Positions 37,651 through 48,238 of a stretch of 64,000 bases of DNA are shown here, in pieces. The first letter of the stretch is position 1. Every line of letters starts with the position of its first letter. The DNA comes from Sphingomonas hengshuiensis (GTDB lineage Bacteria; Pseudomonadota; Alphaproteobacteria; Sphingomonadales; Sphingomonadaceae). Both the position numbers and the translations under genes were made by a program. The notes beneath the pieces were generated by a model that saw nothing but the letters and a program-made list of their open reading frames with translations, was not told the DNA's origin and searched no databases. The stretch lies in the NCBI GenBank assembly GCA_003240755.1, contig QFNF01000002.1, positions 62,001 through 126,000 on the forward strand, read 5' to 3'.

Positions 37651-38193
37651 ATGACCCGCTTCACCGTCAACAACCTGCCGCAGGAATATCGGCTCGATCC
37701 CGAAACGCCGCTGCTCTGGGCGCTGCGCGACGTGTCGAACCTGACCGGCACCAAATATGGCTGCGGCACCGGGCATTGCGGGGCCTGCACGGTCGATATC
37801 GACGGGCGCGCGGTGAAATCGTGCCAGGTCGCGATCGGCAGCCTCGAGGGGACGTTCGTCACCACGATCGAGGGGCTGGCCCGCGACCGGAGCCACCCGG
37901 TGCAGGCCGCGTTCCTTGCGGCGCAGGTCGTGCAATGCGGCTTCTGCATCCCCGGCTTCGTCATGGCGACGGTCGCGCTGCTGCGCCAGAACCGCGATCC
38001 CGGCGAGGCGGAGATCGTCGCCGCGCTCGACCATCTCTGCCGCTGCGGCATCTACCCCCGGCTGGTCGATGCGGTGCGGCAGGCCGCTGCGGCGGCGCGC
38101 GGCGACGCCACGCTGGCACCCCCGCCGCGCCCGGGCATCGACCGGGAGGAAGCCGCGCGCGAAACGCCCGCGCTGACCCCGCCAACCCGATAG
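37651..38193 (+). CDS. (2Fe-2S)-binding subunit of a xanthine-oxidase-type oxidoreductase, orphan
   Basis: 180-residue small subunit like IorA. A ferredoxin-type cluster (YGCGTGHCGACTVDIDG and CQVAI) is followed by a C-terminal helical cluster domain (QCGFCIPGF and CRCGIY). It normally partners a molybdopterin catalytic subunit, yet the next genes are unrelated and no large subunit is in the window. Residues after about 150 form a Pro/Ala-rich tail. The catalytic partner is presumably encoded elsewhere. Confidence 0.88.
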   Translation: MTRFTVNNLPQEYRLDPETPLLWALRDVSNLTGTKYGCGTGHCGACTVDIDGRAVKSCQVAIGSLEGTFVTTIEGLARDRSHPVQAAFLAAQVVQCGFCIPGFVMATVALLRQNRDPGEAEIVAALDHLCRCGIYPRLVDAVRQAAAAARGDATLAPPPRPGIDREEAARETPALTPPTR

Positions 38194-38309
38194 GCGGGCG
38201 TCGGCCGATATCTTTCAATCGGCTGTCATCGCCATTCAGCAACGGTTGATCGCGTCCGCAATACACCGCACCCATCGATGCCGGCGACCCCCGGCGGTGG
38301 AGGGACATC

Positions 38310-39323
38310 ATGACGAGCCGTTTCCTGCTGGCATTGCTGAGCGTGTCGGCGCTGGTGCCGACGGCGGCCATGGCCCAGCCCGGGCAAGAGGGCCGTGGCC
38401 CGCGCGGACGCGAGCGGATCGAACGCTCGCCCGGTGGTGACACGCCGCAGGCCCGCGCCGAATTCCGCAGCGACATCCGTGTCGAGGCGCCGCAGCCGCG
38501 TCCCGAACGTCCGCGGATCGACGAACGGCGGTTCGAACCGCAGCCCGGTGGCGACAATCCGCGCTGGCTGGATCGCGGCGATCGTGGCGATCGCGGCGGG
38601 TTCGACCGGCCGCGGCCGCCGCGCGACGGCGGTGGACAGTTCGATCGCGAACGCCCGCGGGGCGATGGGCAGCGTGGCGACCGCGGATGGCGGCCCGGCC
38701 CGCAGCCCGGCACCCCCGATCGCGGCTGGCAGCGCCCGCCCGAACCGCAGGTGCCCGACCGTTTCGAACGGCGCGACCCGCCGCGCGACGCACGGGGACA
38801 GATCGATCGCGAAGCGCTGCGCCGCGCATGGCCGCGCACCGATGGCCGCAACGCACCGGACCGGCGCGAACAATGGCGCCGGGAACAGCAGCGGCGTGAC
38901 CAGTGGGGCAATGGCTGGAACCGCGACAATCGCGGCTGGGACCGTGGTGATCGCGGCTGGGACCGCGGCGGCGGCGGTTGGGGTCGTGGCGATGGCTGGA
39001 GCCGCGGCGGGCAATGGGATCGCGGCTGGCGGCGTGACGACCGCTATGACTGGAACCGCTATCGCCAGCAGAACCGTGGCCTGTACCGCCTGCCGCGCTA
39101 TTATGCGCCACAGGGCTGGAACGATGGCTATCGCCGTTTCGGCATCGGCGTGACGCTGAATTCGTTCCTGTTCGGGTCGAACTACTGGATCAACGACCCC
39201 TATCATTACCGCCTCCCTGACGCGTGGGAGCCGTATCGCTGGATACGCTATTACAACGACGCATTGCTGGTCGACGTCCGCACCGGACGCGTCGTCGATG
39301 TCGAATACGATATCTTCTGGTAG
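38310..39323 (+). CDS. RcnB-family periplasmic protein with Arg/Gly/Asp/Trp-rich region
   Basis: 337 residues with signal peptide MTSRFLLALLSVSALVPTAA. Residues about 25-260 are low-complexity, built from DRGD, RGGFD, RPPRD and GWDRGDRGW-type units, and are probably disordered. The last 75 residues form an RcnB-like domain (YYAPQGWNDGYRRFGIGVTL then LLVDVRTGRVVDVEYDIFW). E. coli RcnB affects nickel/cobalt homeostasis; sphingomonads carry many paralogues of unclear role, so no metal function is claimed here. Confidence 0.83.
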   Translation: MTSRFLLALLSVSALVPTAAMAQPGQEGRGPRGRERIERSPGGDTPQARAEFRSDIRVEAPQPRPERPRIDERRFEPQPGGDNPRWLDRGDRGDRGGFDRPRPPRDGGGQFDRERPRGDGQRGDRGWRPGPQPGTPDRGWQRPPEPQVPDRFERRDPPRDARGQIDREALRRAWPRTDGRNAPDRREQWRREQQRRDQWGNGWNRDNRGWDRGDRGWDRGGGGWGRGDGWSRGGQWDRGWRRDDRYDWNRYRQQNRGLYRLPRYYAPQGWNDGYRRFGIGVTLNSFLFGSNYWINDPYHYRLPDAWEPYRWIRYYNDALLVDVRTGRVVDVEYDIFW

Positions 39324-39404
39324 GCCGGTCGGCGGGGGTTCGCCCTCGCCGCATCGCCGGGCGGGATCGTTTGGGGCTGGCGTTCGCGCCGTCCTTTCCG
39401 CACA

Positions 39405-39422
39405 CCGTATCAAAAGATACGG
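39405..39422 (+). promoter_or_regulatory. Hairpin abutting a ribosome binding site
   Basis: A seven-base-pair stem with an AAAA loop ends immediately before the GAGAG Shine-Dalgarno of the crotonase gene at 39435. It may act as a leader terminator remnant or modulate ribosome access. This is structure seen in sequence; function is inference. Confidence 0.4.
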
Positions 39423-39434
39423 GAGAGCGATTCG

Positions 39435-40211
39435 ATGGCAGGCGATATCCGGGTGGAACGGGACGACGATGTGCTCCGCATCGTCCTCGACCGGCCCGAT
39501 CGGCTGAATGCCGCCCCACCGGCGATGTTCGATGCGATCCGCGACGCGCTGGCCGATCGTGGCGGCGCGCGCGCGGTGCTGCTGACCGGGGCGGGGCGGG
39601 GGTTCTGCTCGGGTGCCGACGTGACCGCCGCGTTGAGCGGCGACGACGCCCCGGCCGCGACGCATGCCGCGCTGACCCGTCACTACAACCCGACGCTGCA
39701 GGCGATCGCCGATCTCGACGTGCCGGTCGTCAGCGCGGTGCGCGGCGCCGCGGCGGGGATCGGGTGCAGCCTCGCGCTCGCCGCCGATTTCTGCGTTGCG
39801 GCCGACGACGCCTATTTCCTGCAGGCTTTCGTCAATATCGGCCTCGTGCCGGACGGCGGCGCAAGCTGGATGCTGCCGCGCCTGATCGGGCGTGCCCGCG
39901 CCACGCGGATGATGATGCTGGGCGAACGCGTGGCGGCGATCACCGCGCTCGAATGGGGCATGATCCACGCCGTCGTCGATGGCGCCGCGCTGGAGGACGA
40001 GGCGATGGCGCTCGCCCGGCGGCTGGCGGCGGGGCCGACGGTCGCGCTGGGGCTGATGCGCCGCAACCTCGCCTATGCGCTCGACCACGACTATGGGGCG
40101 GCGATGGCGCGCGAGGCGGAGGCGCAGCGCGCCGCCCGCGCCACCGCCGACGCGGTAGCGGGCGGCACCGCCTTCCTCGCCAGGCGCGCACCGCGCTTTA
40201 CGGGGGCGTGA
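39435..40211 (+). CDS. Enoyl-CoA hydratase/isomerase family protein, PaaG-like
   Basis: 258-residue crotonase. Oxyanion-hole segments are FCSGADVTAAL and RGAAAGIGCSLALAADF. The hydratase glutamates are not conserved (Ser in GIGCSLAL, Phe in LQAFVNIG). The GLVPDGGASWMLPRLIGRAR stretch, with its aspartate, is typical of PaaG-type isomerases acting on epoxidised or unsaturated acyl-CoAs. It lies 48 bases upstream of the methylmalonyl-CoA mutase gene and is probably cotranscribed with it. No other paa genes are here. Confidence 0.87.
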   Translation: MAGDIRVERDDDVLRIVLDRPDRLNAAPPAMFDAIRDALADRGGARAVLLTGAGRGFCSGADVTAALSGDDAPAATHAALTRHYNPTLQAIADLDVPVVSAVRGAAAGIGCSLALAADFCVAADDAYFLQAFVNIGLVPDGGASWMLPRLIGRARATRMMMLGERVAAITALEWGMIHAVVDGAALEDEAMALARRLAAGPTVALGLMRRNLAYALDHDYGAAMAREAEAQRAARATADAVAGGTAFLARRAPRFTGA

Positions 40212-40259
40212 CATGACCCGGCTCGACTTGCCCCCCCGTCCGGCGGTAGGGGCCGTGCG

Positions 40260-42385
<2,126 letters not shown>

Positions 42386-42389
<4 letters not shown>

Positions 42390-43501
42390 ACGTGATTGCG
42401 TCTGTCGCCGATACCAAAGCCACCCGTACCCCCGCGCAGGCGGGGGTCCAGAGCGGCGAGCGCGACGCCCGTAACCCTGGACCCCCGCCTGCGCGGGGGC
42501 ACGCCGACGACGTTCGGCGTGACTGGACCCGCGCCGAAATCGCCGACCTGTTCGACCTCCCGTTCGACGAACTGATGTTCCGCGCCCAGAGCGTGCACCG
42601 CGCGCACCATGCCGTCGGGCAGGTGCAGCTCTGTACCCTGTTGTCGATCAAGACCGGCGGCTGCCCCGAGGATTGCGGCTATTGCTCGCAATCCGCCAGC
42701 GCCGACACACGGCTCAAGGCCGAGAAGCTGATGGAGGTGCAGGCGGTGCTCGCCGCCGCCGCCGAGGCGAAGGCGGCGGGGTCGCAGCGTTTCTGCATGG
42801 GCGCGGCATGGCGCAACCCCAAGGACCGCGACATGGACGCGGTGATCGCCATGGTCGAGGGCGTCCGCGCGATGGGGATGGAAACCTGCATGACGCTGGG
42901 GATGCTGACCCCCGATCAGGCGCAGCGTCTGGCGGCGGCCGGGCTCGATTACTACAACCACAACATCGATACCTCGCCCGAAAACTACGCCAACATCATC
43001 TCGACCCGCTCGTTCGAGGACCGGCTCGATACGCTGGCGCATGTCCGCGCGGCGGGGATCAACGTGTGCAGCGGCGGGATCGTCGGGCTGGGTGAGACCC
43101 GCGCCGACCGCGTCGGCTTCGTGCACGCGCTGGCCACGCTGCCGCGTCATCCCGAAAGCGTGCCGGTCAACGCGCTGGTGCCGGTCAAGGGTACCGTGCT
43201 CGGCAACATGCTGGCCGACACGCCGCTCGCCCGGATCGACGACATCGAATTCGTCCGTACCGTCGCGGTCGCGCGCATCACCATGCCGCTCAGCATGGTC
43301 CGCCTGTCGGCGGGCCGCGAAAGCATGTCCGACGCGACCCAGGCGCTGTGCTTCATGGCCGGCGCGAACTCGATCTTCACCGGCGACCGGTTGCTCACCA
43401 CCGGCAATGCCGGCGACGATGCCGACGCCGCGCTGCTGGCGAAACTCGGGCTGACGCCGATGGTTGGGGAAGAACCGATGCGGAGATCCCCGTGTTGCTG
43501 A
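42386..43501 (+). CDS. bioB: Biotin synthase with repeat-derived N-terminal extension
   Basis: 371-residue radical SAM enzyme inserting sulfur into dethiobiotin. The SAM cluster motif is [13 protein letters not shown] and the core resembles other BioB from [13 protein letters not shown] onward. The first 40 residues are not homologous: residues about 15-39 are encoded by a palindromic repeat (42428-42500) read in frame. The ATG at 42386 is coupled to scpA, and I see no ATG or GTG codon in frame between the repeat and the conserved core. The gene sits between scpA and the biotin-carrying carboxylase subunit. Confidence 0.95.
42428..42500. repeat. Palindromic repeat element inside bioB
   Basis: Two 24-base arms (42428-42451 and 42477-42500) are inverted copies with 23 of 24 matching positions, separated by 25 bases. 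Each arm is itself a hairpin, with CCCCCGC and GCGGGGG around GCAG. One arm core recurs exactly at 60311-60329. Such elements are normally intergenic; here it is translated as part of BioB. Confidence 0.8.
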
Positions 43502-43533
43502 CCCCGAACACACGGGGCGGACAGGAGAGCGAT

Positions 43534-45543
43534 TTGTTCAAGAAGATTCTGGTCGCCAATCGCGGGGAGATTGCCTGCCGCGTCATGCGTACCGCCAGGC
43601 GGATGGGGATCGCGACCGTCGCGGTCTATTCCGATGCCGATGCCCGCGCGCCGCATGTCATGATGGCGGACGAAAGCGTGCGGCTGGGTCCCGCACCCGC
43701 CGCGCAAAGCTATCTCGACCCCGGCCTGATCCTTGCCGCGGCCAGGGCTACCGGTGCCGATTGCATCCATCCGGGCTATGGCTTCCTGTCGGAGCGTGAG
43801 AGTTTTGCCCGGGCCTGTGCCGATGCCGGTATCGCCTTTGTCGGCCCGCCGCCGAACGCGATCGCGGCGATGGGGGACAAGATCGAATCGAAGAAGCTGG
43901 CACAGGCCGCCGGCGTCAATGTCGTCCCCGGCTTTCTGGGCGAGATCGCCGACACCGAACAGGCGGTCCGCATCGCCACCGACATCGGCTATCCGGTGAT
44001 GATGAAGGCCAGCGCGGGTGGCGGGGGCAAGGGCATGCGCCTCGCCTGGTCCGAACAGGATGTCCGCGAAGGGTTCGAGGCGACGAAGCGCGAGGGGCTG
44101 GCGAGCTTCGGCGACGACCGCGTGTTCATCGAGAAGTTCATCGAAAGCCCGCGCCATATCGAGATACAGGTGCTTGGCGACCGGCACGGCAACATCGTCT
44201 ATCTCGGCGAGCGCGAATGCTCGATCCAGCGCCGCCACCAGAAGGTGGTGGAGGAGGCGCCGTCGCCCTTCGTCACCCCCGCGATGCGCCGGGCGATGGG
44301 CGAACAGGCCGTGGCACTGGCCCGCGCGGTCGGCTATCATTCGGCCGGCACCGTCGAACTGATCGTCTCGGGCGCCGATACGACGGGCGAGAGCTTCTAC
44401 TTCCTCGAAATGAACACCCGGCTGCAGGTCGAACATCCGGTGACGGAGGAAATCACCGGCCTCGACCTTGTCGAACAGATGCTGCGCGTCGCGGCGGGCG
44501 AGAAACTCGCATTCGGGCAGGACGACGTGGTCCTGAACGGCTGGGCGATCGAGAACCGCGTCTATGCCGAAGACCCCTATCGCGGCTTCCTGCCGTCGAC
44601 CGGGCGGCTGGTCCGCTACGACCCGCCCGCCGGGCAGGCGGGGGGAGGCATCCGCGTCCGCGTGGACGATGGCGTCGCCGAGGGCGGCGAGGTCAGCATG
44701 TTCTACGACCCGATGATCGCCAAGCTCATCACCTGGGCACCGACGCGCGAGGCGGCGATCGATGCGCAGGTCGCGGCGCTCGACCGGTTCGAACTGGCCG
44801 GGGTCGGCAACAATATCGACTTTCTGTCGGCGATCATGCAGCATCCCCGGTTCCGCGAAGGGGCGCTGACCACCGGCTTCATTGCCGAGGAATATCCCGA
44901 CGGCTTCCACGGCGCGCCTGCCGACCGGTCGCTGCTTCGGCAACTGGCGGCGATCGCGGTTCTCGTCGACCTCGAACAATCGCGCCGCGCCCGCTCGATC
45001 GACGGACAGCTCGGCATGCGCGAACCCGCTTCGACCGAACGGATCGTCACGACCGGCGACCACCGCTTCGCCGTCGATGTGCAAGACCGGGAGGGCGGGC
45101 ACCTCGTCCATATCGACGGGGACGTGTCGCTCGACGTCGTCATGCAGTGGCGTCCGTCGCAGCGCGTGGCGACCGCCCGGATCGACGGGACCGAACTTGC
45201 CGCCCGCGTCACCCGCACCATCGGCGGCTGGAAGCTGACCGCCCGTGGCGCGTCGCATGTCGTCCGCGTCCTGCCCCCCCATGTCGCGGCGCTGACGCGA
45301 CACATGATCGAAAAGGTCCCGCCCGACCTGTCGCGCTTCCTGCTGTGCCCGATGCCGGGCCTGCTGACCCGCGTCGAGGTGACGGAGGGGCAGAAGGTCG
45401 AGGCCGGACAGCCGCTGGCGGTGGTGGAGGCGATGAAGATGGAAAACATCCTGCGCGCCGAACGCCCCGGCACCGTTGCCCGCATCGCCCATGACGCCGG
45501 CGACAGCCTTGCGGTCGATGCCGTCATCATGGAGTTCGAATAG
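43534..45543 (+). CDS. pccA: Biotin-containing acyl-CoA carboxylase alpha subunit (probable propionyl-CoA carboxylase)
   Basis: 669 residues starting at TTG 43534, placed five bases after an AGGAGAG Shine-Dalgarno. The biotin carboxylase domain (1-445) has LVANRGEIACRV, MKASAGGGGKGMRLAW and FLEMNTRLQVEHPVTE. A linker domain is followed by the biotinyl domain, with the biotinylated Lys in VVEAMKMENILRAE near the C-terminus. With pccB (35.1-36.7 kb) it should carboxylate propionyl-CoA. It follows bioB by 32 bases, so cofactor synthesis and use share a transcript. Confidence 0.93.
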   Translation: MFKKILVANRGEIACRVMRTARRMGIATVAVYSDADARAPHVMMADESVRLGPAPAAQSYLDPGLILAAARATGADCIHPGYGFLSERESFARACADAGIAFVGPPPNAIAAMGDKIESKKLAQAAGVNVVPGFLGEIADTEQAVRIATDIGYPVMMKASAGGGGKGMRLAWSEQDVREGFEATKREGLASFGDDRVFIEKFIESPRHIEIQVLGDRHGNIVYLGERECSIQRRHQKVVEEAPSPFVTPAMRRAMGEQAVALARAVGYHSAGTVELIVSGADTTGESFYFLEMNTRLQVEHPVTEEITGLDLVEQMLRVAAGEKLAFGQDDVVLNGWAIENRVYAEDPYRGFLPSTGRLVRYDPPAGQAGGGIRVRVDDGVAEGGEVSMFYDPMIAKLITWAPTREAAIDAQVAALDRFELAGVGNNIDFLSAIMQHPRFREGALTTGFIAEEYPDGFHGAPADRSLLRQLAAIAVLVDLEQSRRARSIDGQLGMREPASTERIVTTGDHRFAVDVQDREGGHLVHIDGDVSLDVVMQWRPSQRVATARIDGTELAARVTRTIGGWKLTARGASHVVRVLPPHVAALTRHMIEKVPPDLSRFLLCPMPGLLTRVEVTEGQKVEAGQPLAVVEAMKMENILRAERPGTVARIAHDAGDSLAVDAVIMEFE

Positions 45544-45578
45544 GCGGAACGATTTGCCCGCTGGCGGCTTGTCGGCGG

Positions 45579-47162
45579 GTGATCGTTTCATCCGCGCAAC
45601 CATGGTGGCAGGCCGCCACCATCTACCACATCTATCCGCGGTCCTTCGCCGACAGCGACGGCGACGGGATCGGCGACCTGCGCGGCATCGCCGACCGGCT
45701 CGACTATCTGGTCGATCTCGGTATCGACTGCGTCTGGATCTCGCCGATCTACCCGTCGCCCATGGCCGATTTCGGCTATGACGTCGCCGATTACACCGGC
45801 ATCGACCCGCGCTTCGGCACGCTCGCCGATTTCGACGCGCTGCTGGCAAGGGCGCATGGGCGCGGCATCCGCGTGCTGCTCGACTTCGTGCCGAACCACA
45901 GCTCGGACCGGCACGACTGGTTCGTGGAGAGCCGGTCGTCGCGCGACAATCCGAAACGCGACTGGTATATCTGGCGCGATCCGGCGCCCGATGGCGGGCC
46001 GCCCAACAACTGGATCAGTGATTTCGGCGGGCCGGCATGGAGCTTCGATTCCGTCACCGGCCAATATTATTCGCGCGCGTTCCTGCCCGAACAGCCCGAC
46101 CTGAACTGGCGCAACCCGGCGGTGCGATCGGCGATGCTGGACGCGATGCGCTTCTGGTTCGATCGCGGCGTCGACGGGTTCCGCATCGACGTGCAGTGGC
46201 ACATGGTCAAGCATGCCGATTTCCCCGACAACCCGCCCAACCCCGATTATCGCGCGGGGATGGGCGACATGCACCGCGTGCTGCAGCTCCATTCGACCGA
46301 CCAGCCCGAGGTGCACGCCATCGCCACGGCGATGCGGCAACAGGCCGACGCCTATGGCGCGGTGCTGGTCGGCGAAATCTATCTGCCGATCCCGAAGCTG
46401 ATGACCTATTACGGCACGGCGGATGCCCCCGGCGTCCACCTGCCGTTCAATTTCCAGTTGATCGAGGCGAACTGGAACGCCGCCGAACTGGCCGCCCGCA
46501 TCGTGGAATATGAGGCGGCGCTGCCGGCGGGCGGCTGGCCCAACTGGGTGCTCGGCAACCATGATCGCCCGCGCATCGCCACCCGCGTCGGCCAGGCGCA
46601 GGCGCGGGTGGCGGCGATGCTGCTGCTGACGCTGCGCGGCACGCCGACGCTGTATCAGGGCGACGAACTGGGCCTGACCGACGCGCAGGTTCCGGCCGAC
46701 AAGGTGCAGGACCCGCGCGAACTGCGCGAACCGGGGCTGGGGTTGGGCCGCGATCCCGTGCGTACCCCGCTGCCATGGACGGCGGAGGGCGGCTTCACCA
46801 CCGGCGATCCGTGGCTGCCGATCGATCCGGCGCACCTGTCGCGCAATGCACGGGCGCAGGCGGACGATCCGGCGTCGATGCTGTCGCTCTATCGCCGCCT
46901 GCTGGCGCTCCGCCGCGCGACGCCCGCGCTGGCGACCGGCGCGATCGGCGACATCCGCGCCGATGGCGACGTGCTGACCTATGTCCGCGGCGACGGCGCC
47001 GGGCGCTATCGTATCGCGCTGAACCTCGGCGACCGGCCGGCCCGCGTCGAGCCGGGCCGGATCATCCTGTCGACCCATGCCGATCCCGGTTCCGCCATCC
47101 TGCGCCCCGCCGAGGGCCATATCCTGCGCCCCGCCGAGGGCCATATCCTGAAAGTCGACTGA
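45579..47162 (+). CDS. GH13 alpha-glucosidase / alpha-amylase family enzyme
   Basis: 527-residue glycoside hydrolase family 13 enzyme of the oligo-1,6-glucosidase/alpha-glucosidase type. Conserved regions are DFVPNHSSDRHDWF, GFRIDVQW (nucleophile Asp), VGEIYLP (acid/base Glu) and LGNHDRPRIA (third Asp). It starts at a GTG at 45579. No signal peptide is seen, so it is probably cytoplasmic. The last residues contain an eight-residue tandem duplication (ILRPAEGH twice). The stop shares one base with the glycosyltransferase ATG. Confidence 0.92.
   Translation: MIVSSAQPWWQAATIYHIYPRSFADSDGDGIGDLRGIADRLDYLVDLGIDCVWISPIYPSPMADFGYDVADYTGIDPRFGTLADFDALLARAHGRGIRVLLDFVPNHSSDRHDWFVESRSSRDNPKRDWYIWRDPAPDGGPPNNWISDFGGPAWSFDSVTGQYYSRAFLPEQPDLNWRNPAVRSAMLDAMRFWFDRGVDGFRIDVQWHMVKHADFPDNPPNPDYRAGMGDMHRVLQLHSTDQPEVHAIATAMRQQADAYGAVLVGEIYLPIPKLMTYYGTADAPGVHLPFNFQLIEANWNAAELAARIVEYEAALPAGGWPNWVLGNHDRPRIATRVGQAQARVAAMLLLTLRGTPTLYQGDELGLTDAQVPADKVQDPRELREPGLGLGRDPVRTPLPWTAEGGFTTGDPWLPIDPAHLSRNARAQADDPASMLSLYRRLLALRRATPALATGAIGDIRADGDVLTYVRGDGAGRYRIALNLGDRPARVEPGRIILSTHADPGSAILRPAEGHILRPAEGHILKVD
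47097..47144 (+). repeat. 24-base perfect tandem duplication at the glucosidase 3' end
   Basis: Units 47097-47120 and 47121-47144 are identical, followed by a six-base partial third unit (ATCCTG). The duplication is in frame and adds eight residues just before the terminal KVD. It looks like a recent replication-slippage event. Confidence 0.9.
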
Positions 47163-48172
47163 TGCGCATCGCGATGATCGCCCCGATCGCGTGGCGCACG
47201 CCGCCGCGCCACTATGGCCCGTGGGAACTCGTCACCAGCCTGTTGACCGAGGCGCTGGTGGCGAGGGGGCTCGACGTCACCCTGTTCGCGACGCAGGACA
47301 GCCTGACCGCCGCGACCCTCGCCGGCGTGGTTCCCGCACCGTACAGCGAAGACCCGTCGATCGATGCGAAGGTGTGGGAATTCGCGCACCTCGCCCATGT
47401 CTTCGAACGTGCCGGCGAATTCGACCTGATCCACAACCAGGCCGATTTTCCCGCGCACGCCTTTTCGGGGCTGGTCGACACGCCGATGGTAACGACCATC
47501 CACGGCTTTTCGTCCGACCGCATCCTCCCGATGTACGCCCCCTATCAGGACCGCGTGGCATATGTCGCGATCAGCGATGCCGATCGCCACCCGGCGCTGC
47601 GCTATGCCGCGACGATCCATCACGGCATCCCGCTGGACGATTTCCCCTTCGATGCGCGGGGCAGCGACGACCTGCTGTTCTTCGGCCGCATGCACCCGGA
47701 CAAGGGGGCGGCGGCGGCGATCGCGGCGGCACGGGCCGGCGGACGCCGCCTGCACATGGCCGGCATCGTCCAGGACGAGCGTTACTGGCGCGAAGAGGTC
47801 GAACCGCATGTCGATGGCGAACGCATCGTCTATCACGGCGCGGTCGGCGGTACCGCGCGCACCGACCTGCTGGGACGGTCGCGTGCCCTGCTCCATCTGA
47901 TCGGCTTCGACGAACCCTTCGGCCTGTCGGTGATCGAGGCGATGGCCTGCGGCACCCCCGTCATCGCGTACGACCGCGGATCGATGCCCGAACTGATCGA
48001 ACATGGCGTCAACGGCTTCCTCGTCGACGATCTGGACGAGGCGATCGCCGCGATCGGCCGGGTGGGGGAGATCGACCGCGCCGACTGCCGCCGGATCGTC
48101 GCCGAACGCTTTTCGGTGGAGGCGATGGCCGGGCGCTATCACGCGCTATACCGGTCGATCCTCGGGCAGTGA
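47162..48172 (+). CDS. Glycosyltransferase family 4 protein
   Basis: 336-residue GT-B-fold retaining glycosyltransferase. The N-terminal domain begins MRIAMIAPIAWRTPPRHYGP with a glycine-poor donor-side loop. The C-terminal domain has LFFGRMHPDKGAAAAI and the GT4 motif FDEPFGLSVIEAMACGTPVI with its E-x7-E spacing. It is translationally coupled to the GH13 gene, suggesting a joint role in a small glucan or glucosylated metabolite. The acceptor is unknown. Confidence 0.9.
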   Translation: MRIAMIAPIAWRTPPRHYGPWELVTSLLTEALVARGLDVTLFATQDSLTAATLAGVVPAPYSEDPSIDAKVWEFAHLAHVFERAGEFDLIHNQADFPAHAFSGLVDTPMVTTIHGFSSDRILPMYAPYQDRVAYVAISDADRHPALRYAATIHHGIPLDDFPFDARGSDDLLFFGRMHPDKGAAAAIAAARAGGRRLHMAGIVQDERYWREEVEPHVDGERIVYHGAVGGTARTDLLGRSRALLHLIGFDEPFGLSVIEAMACGTPVIAYDRGSMPELIEHGVNGFLVDDLDEAIAAIGRVGEIDRADCRRIVAERFSVEAMAGRYHALYRSILGQ

Positions 48173-48238
48173 AACCGCCGACAGCGGAACCGCCTGCCGG
48201 CCGCGGCAACGCGTCGTGACGCGGCCCGCCCGTCGCCG

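Noticed and set aside
38310..39000. Short repeated units resembling a CRISPR or tandem DNA array
   Set aside because: They are codon-level repeats of an Arg/Gly/Asp-rich protein within one open frame with a signal peptide, without uniform repeat and spacer lengths.
43502..43517. Terminator between bioB and pccA
   Set aside because: The stem is only five base pairs with no T run and is followed at once by a good Shine-Dalgarno, so readthrough is more likely.
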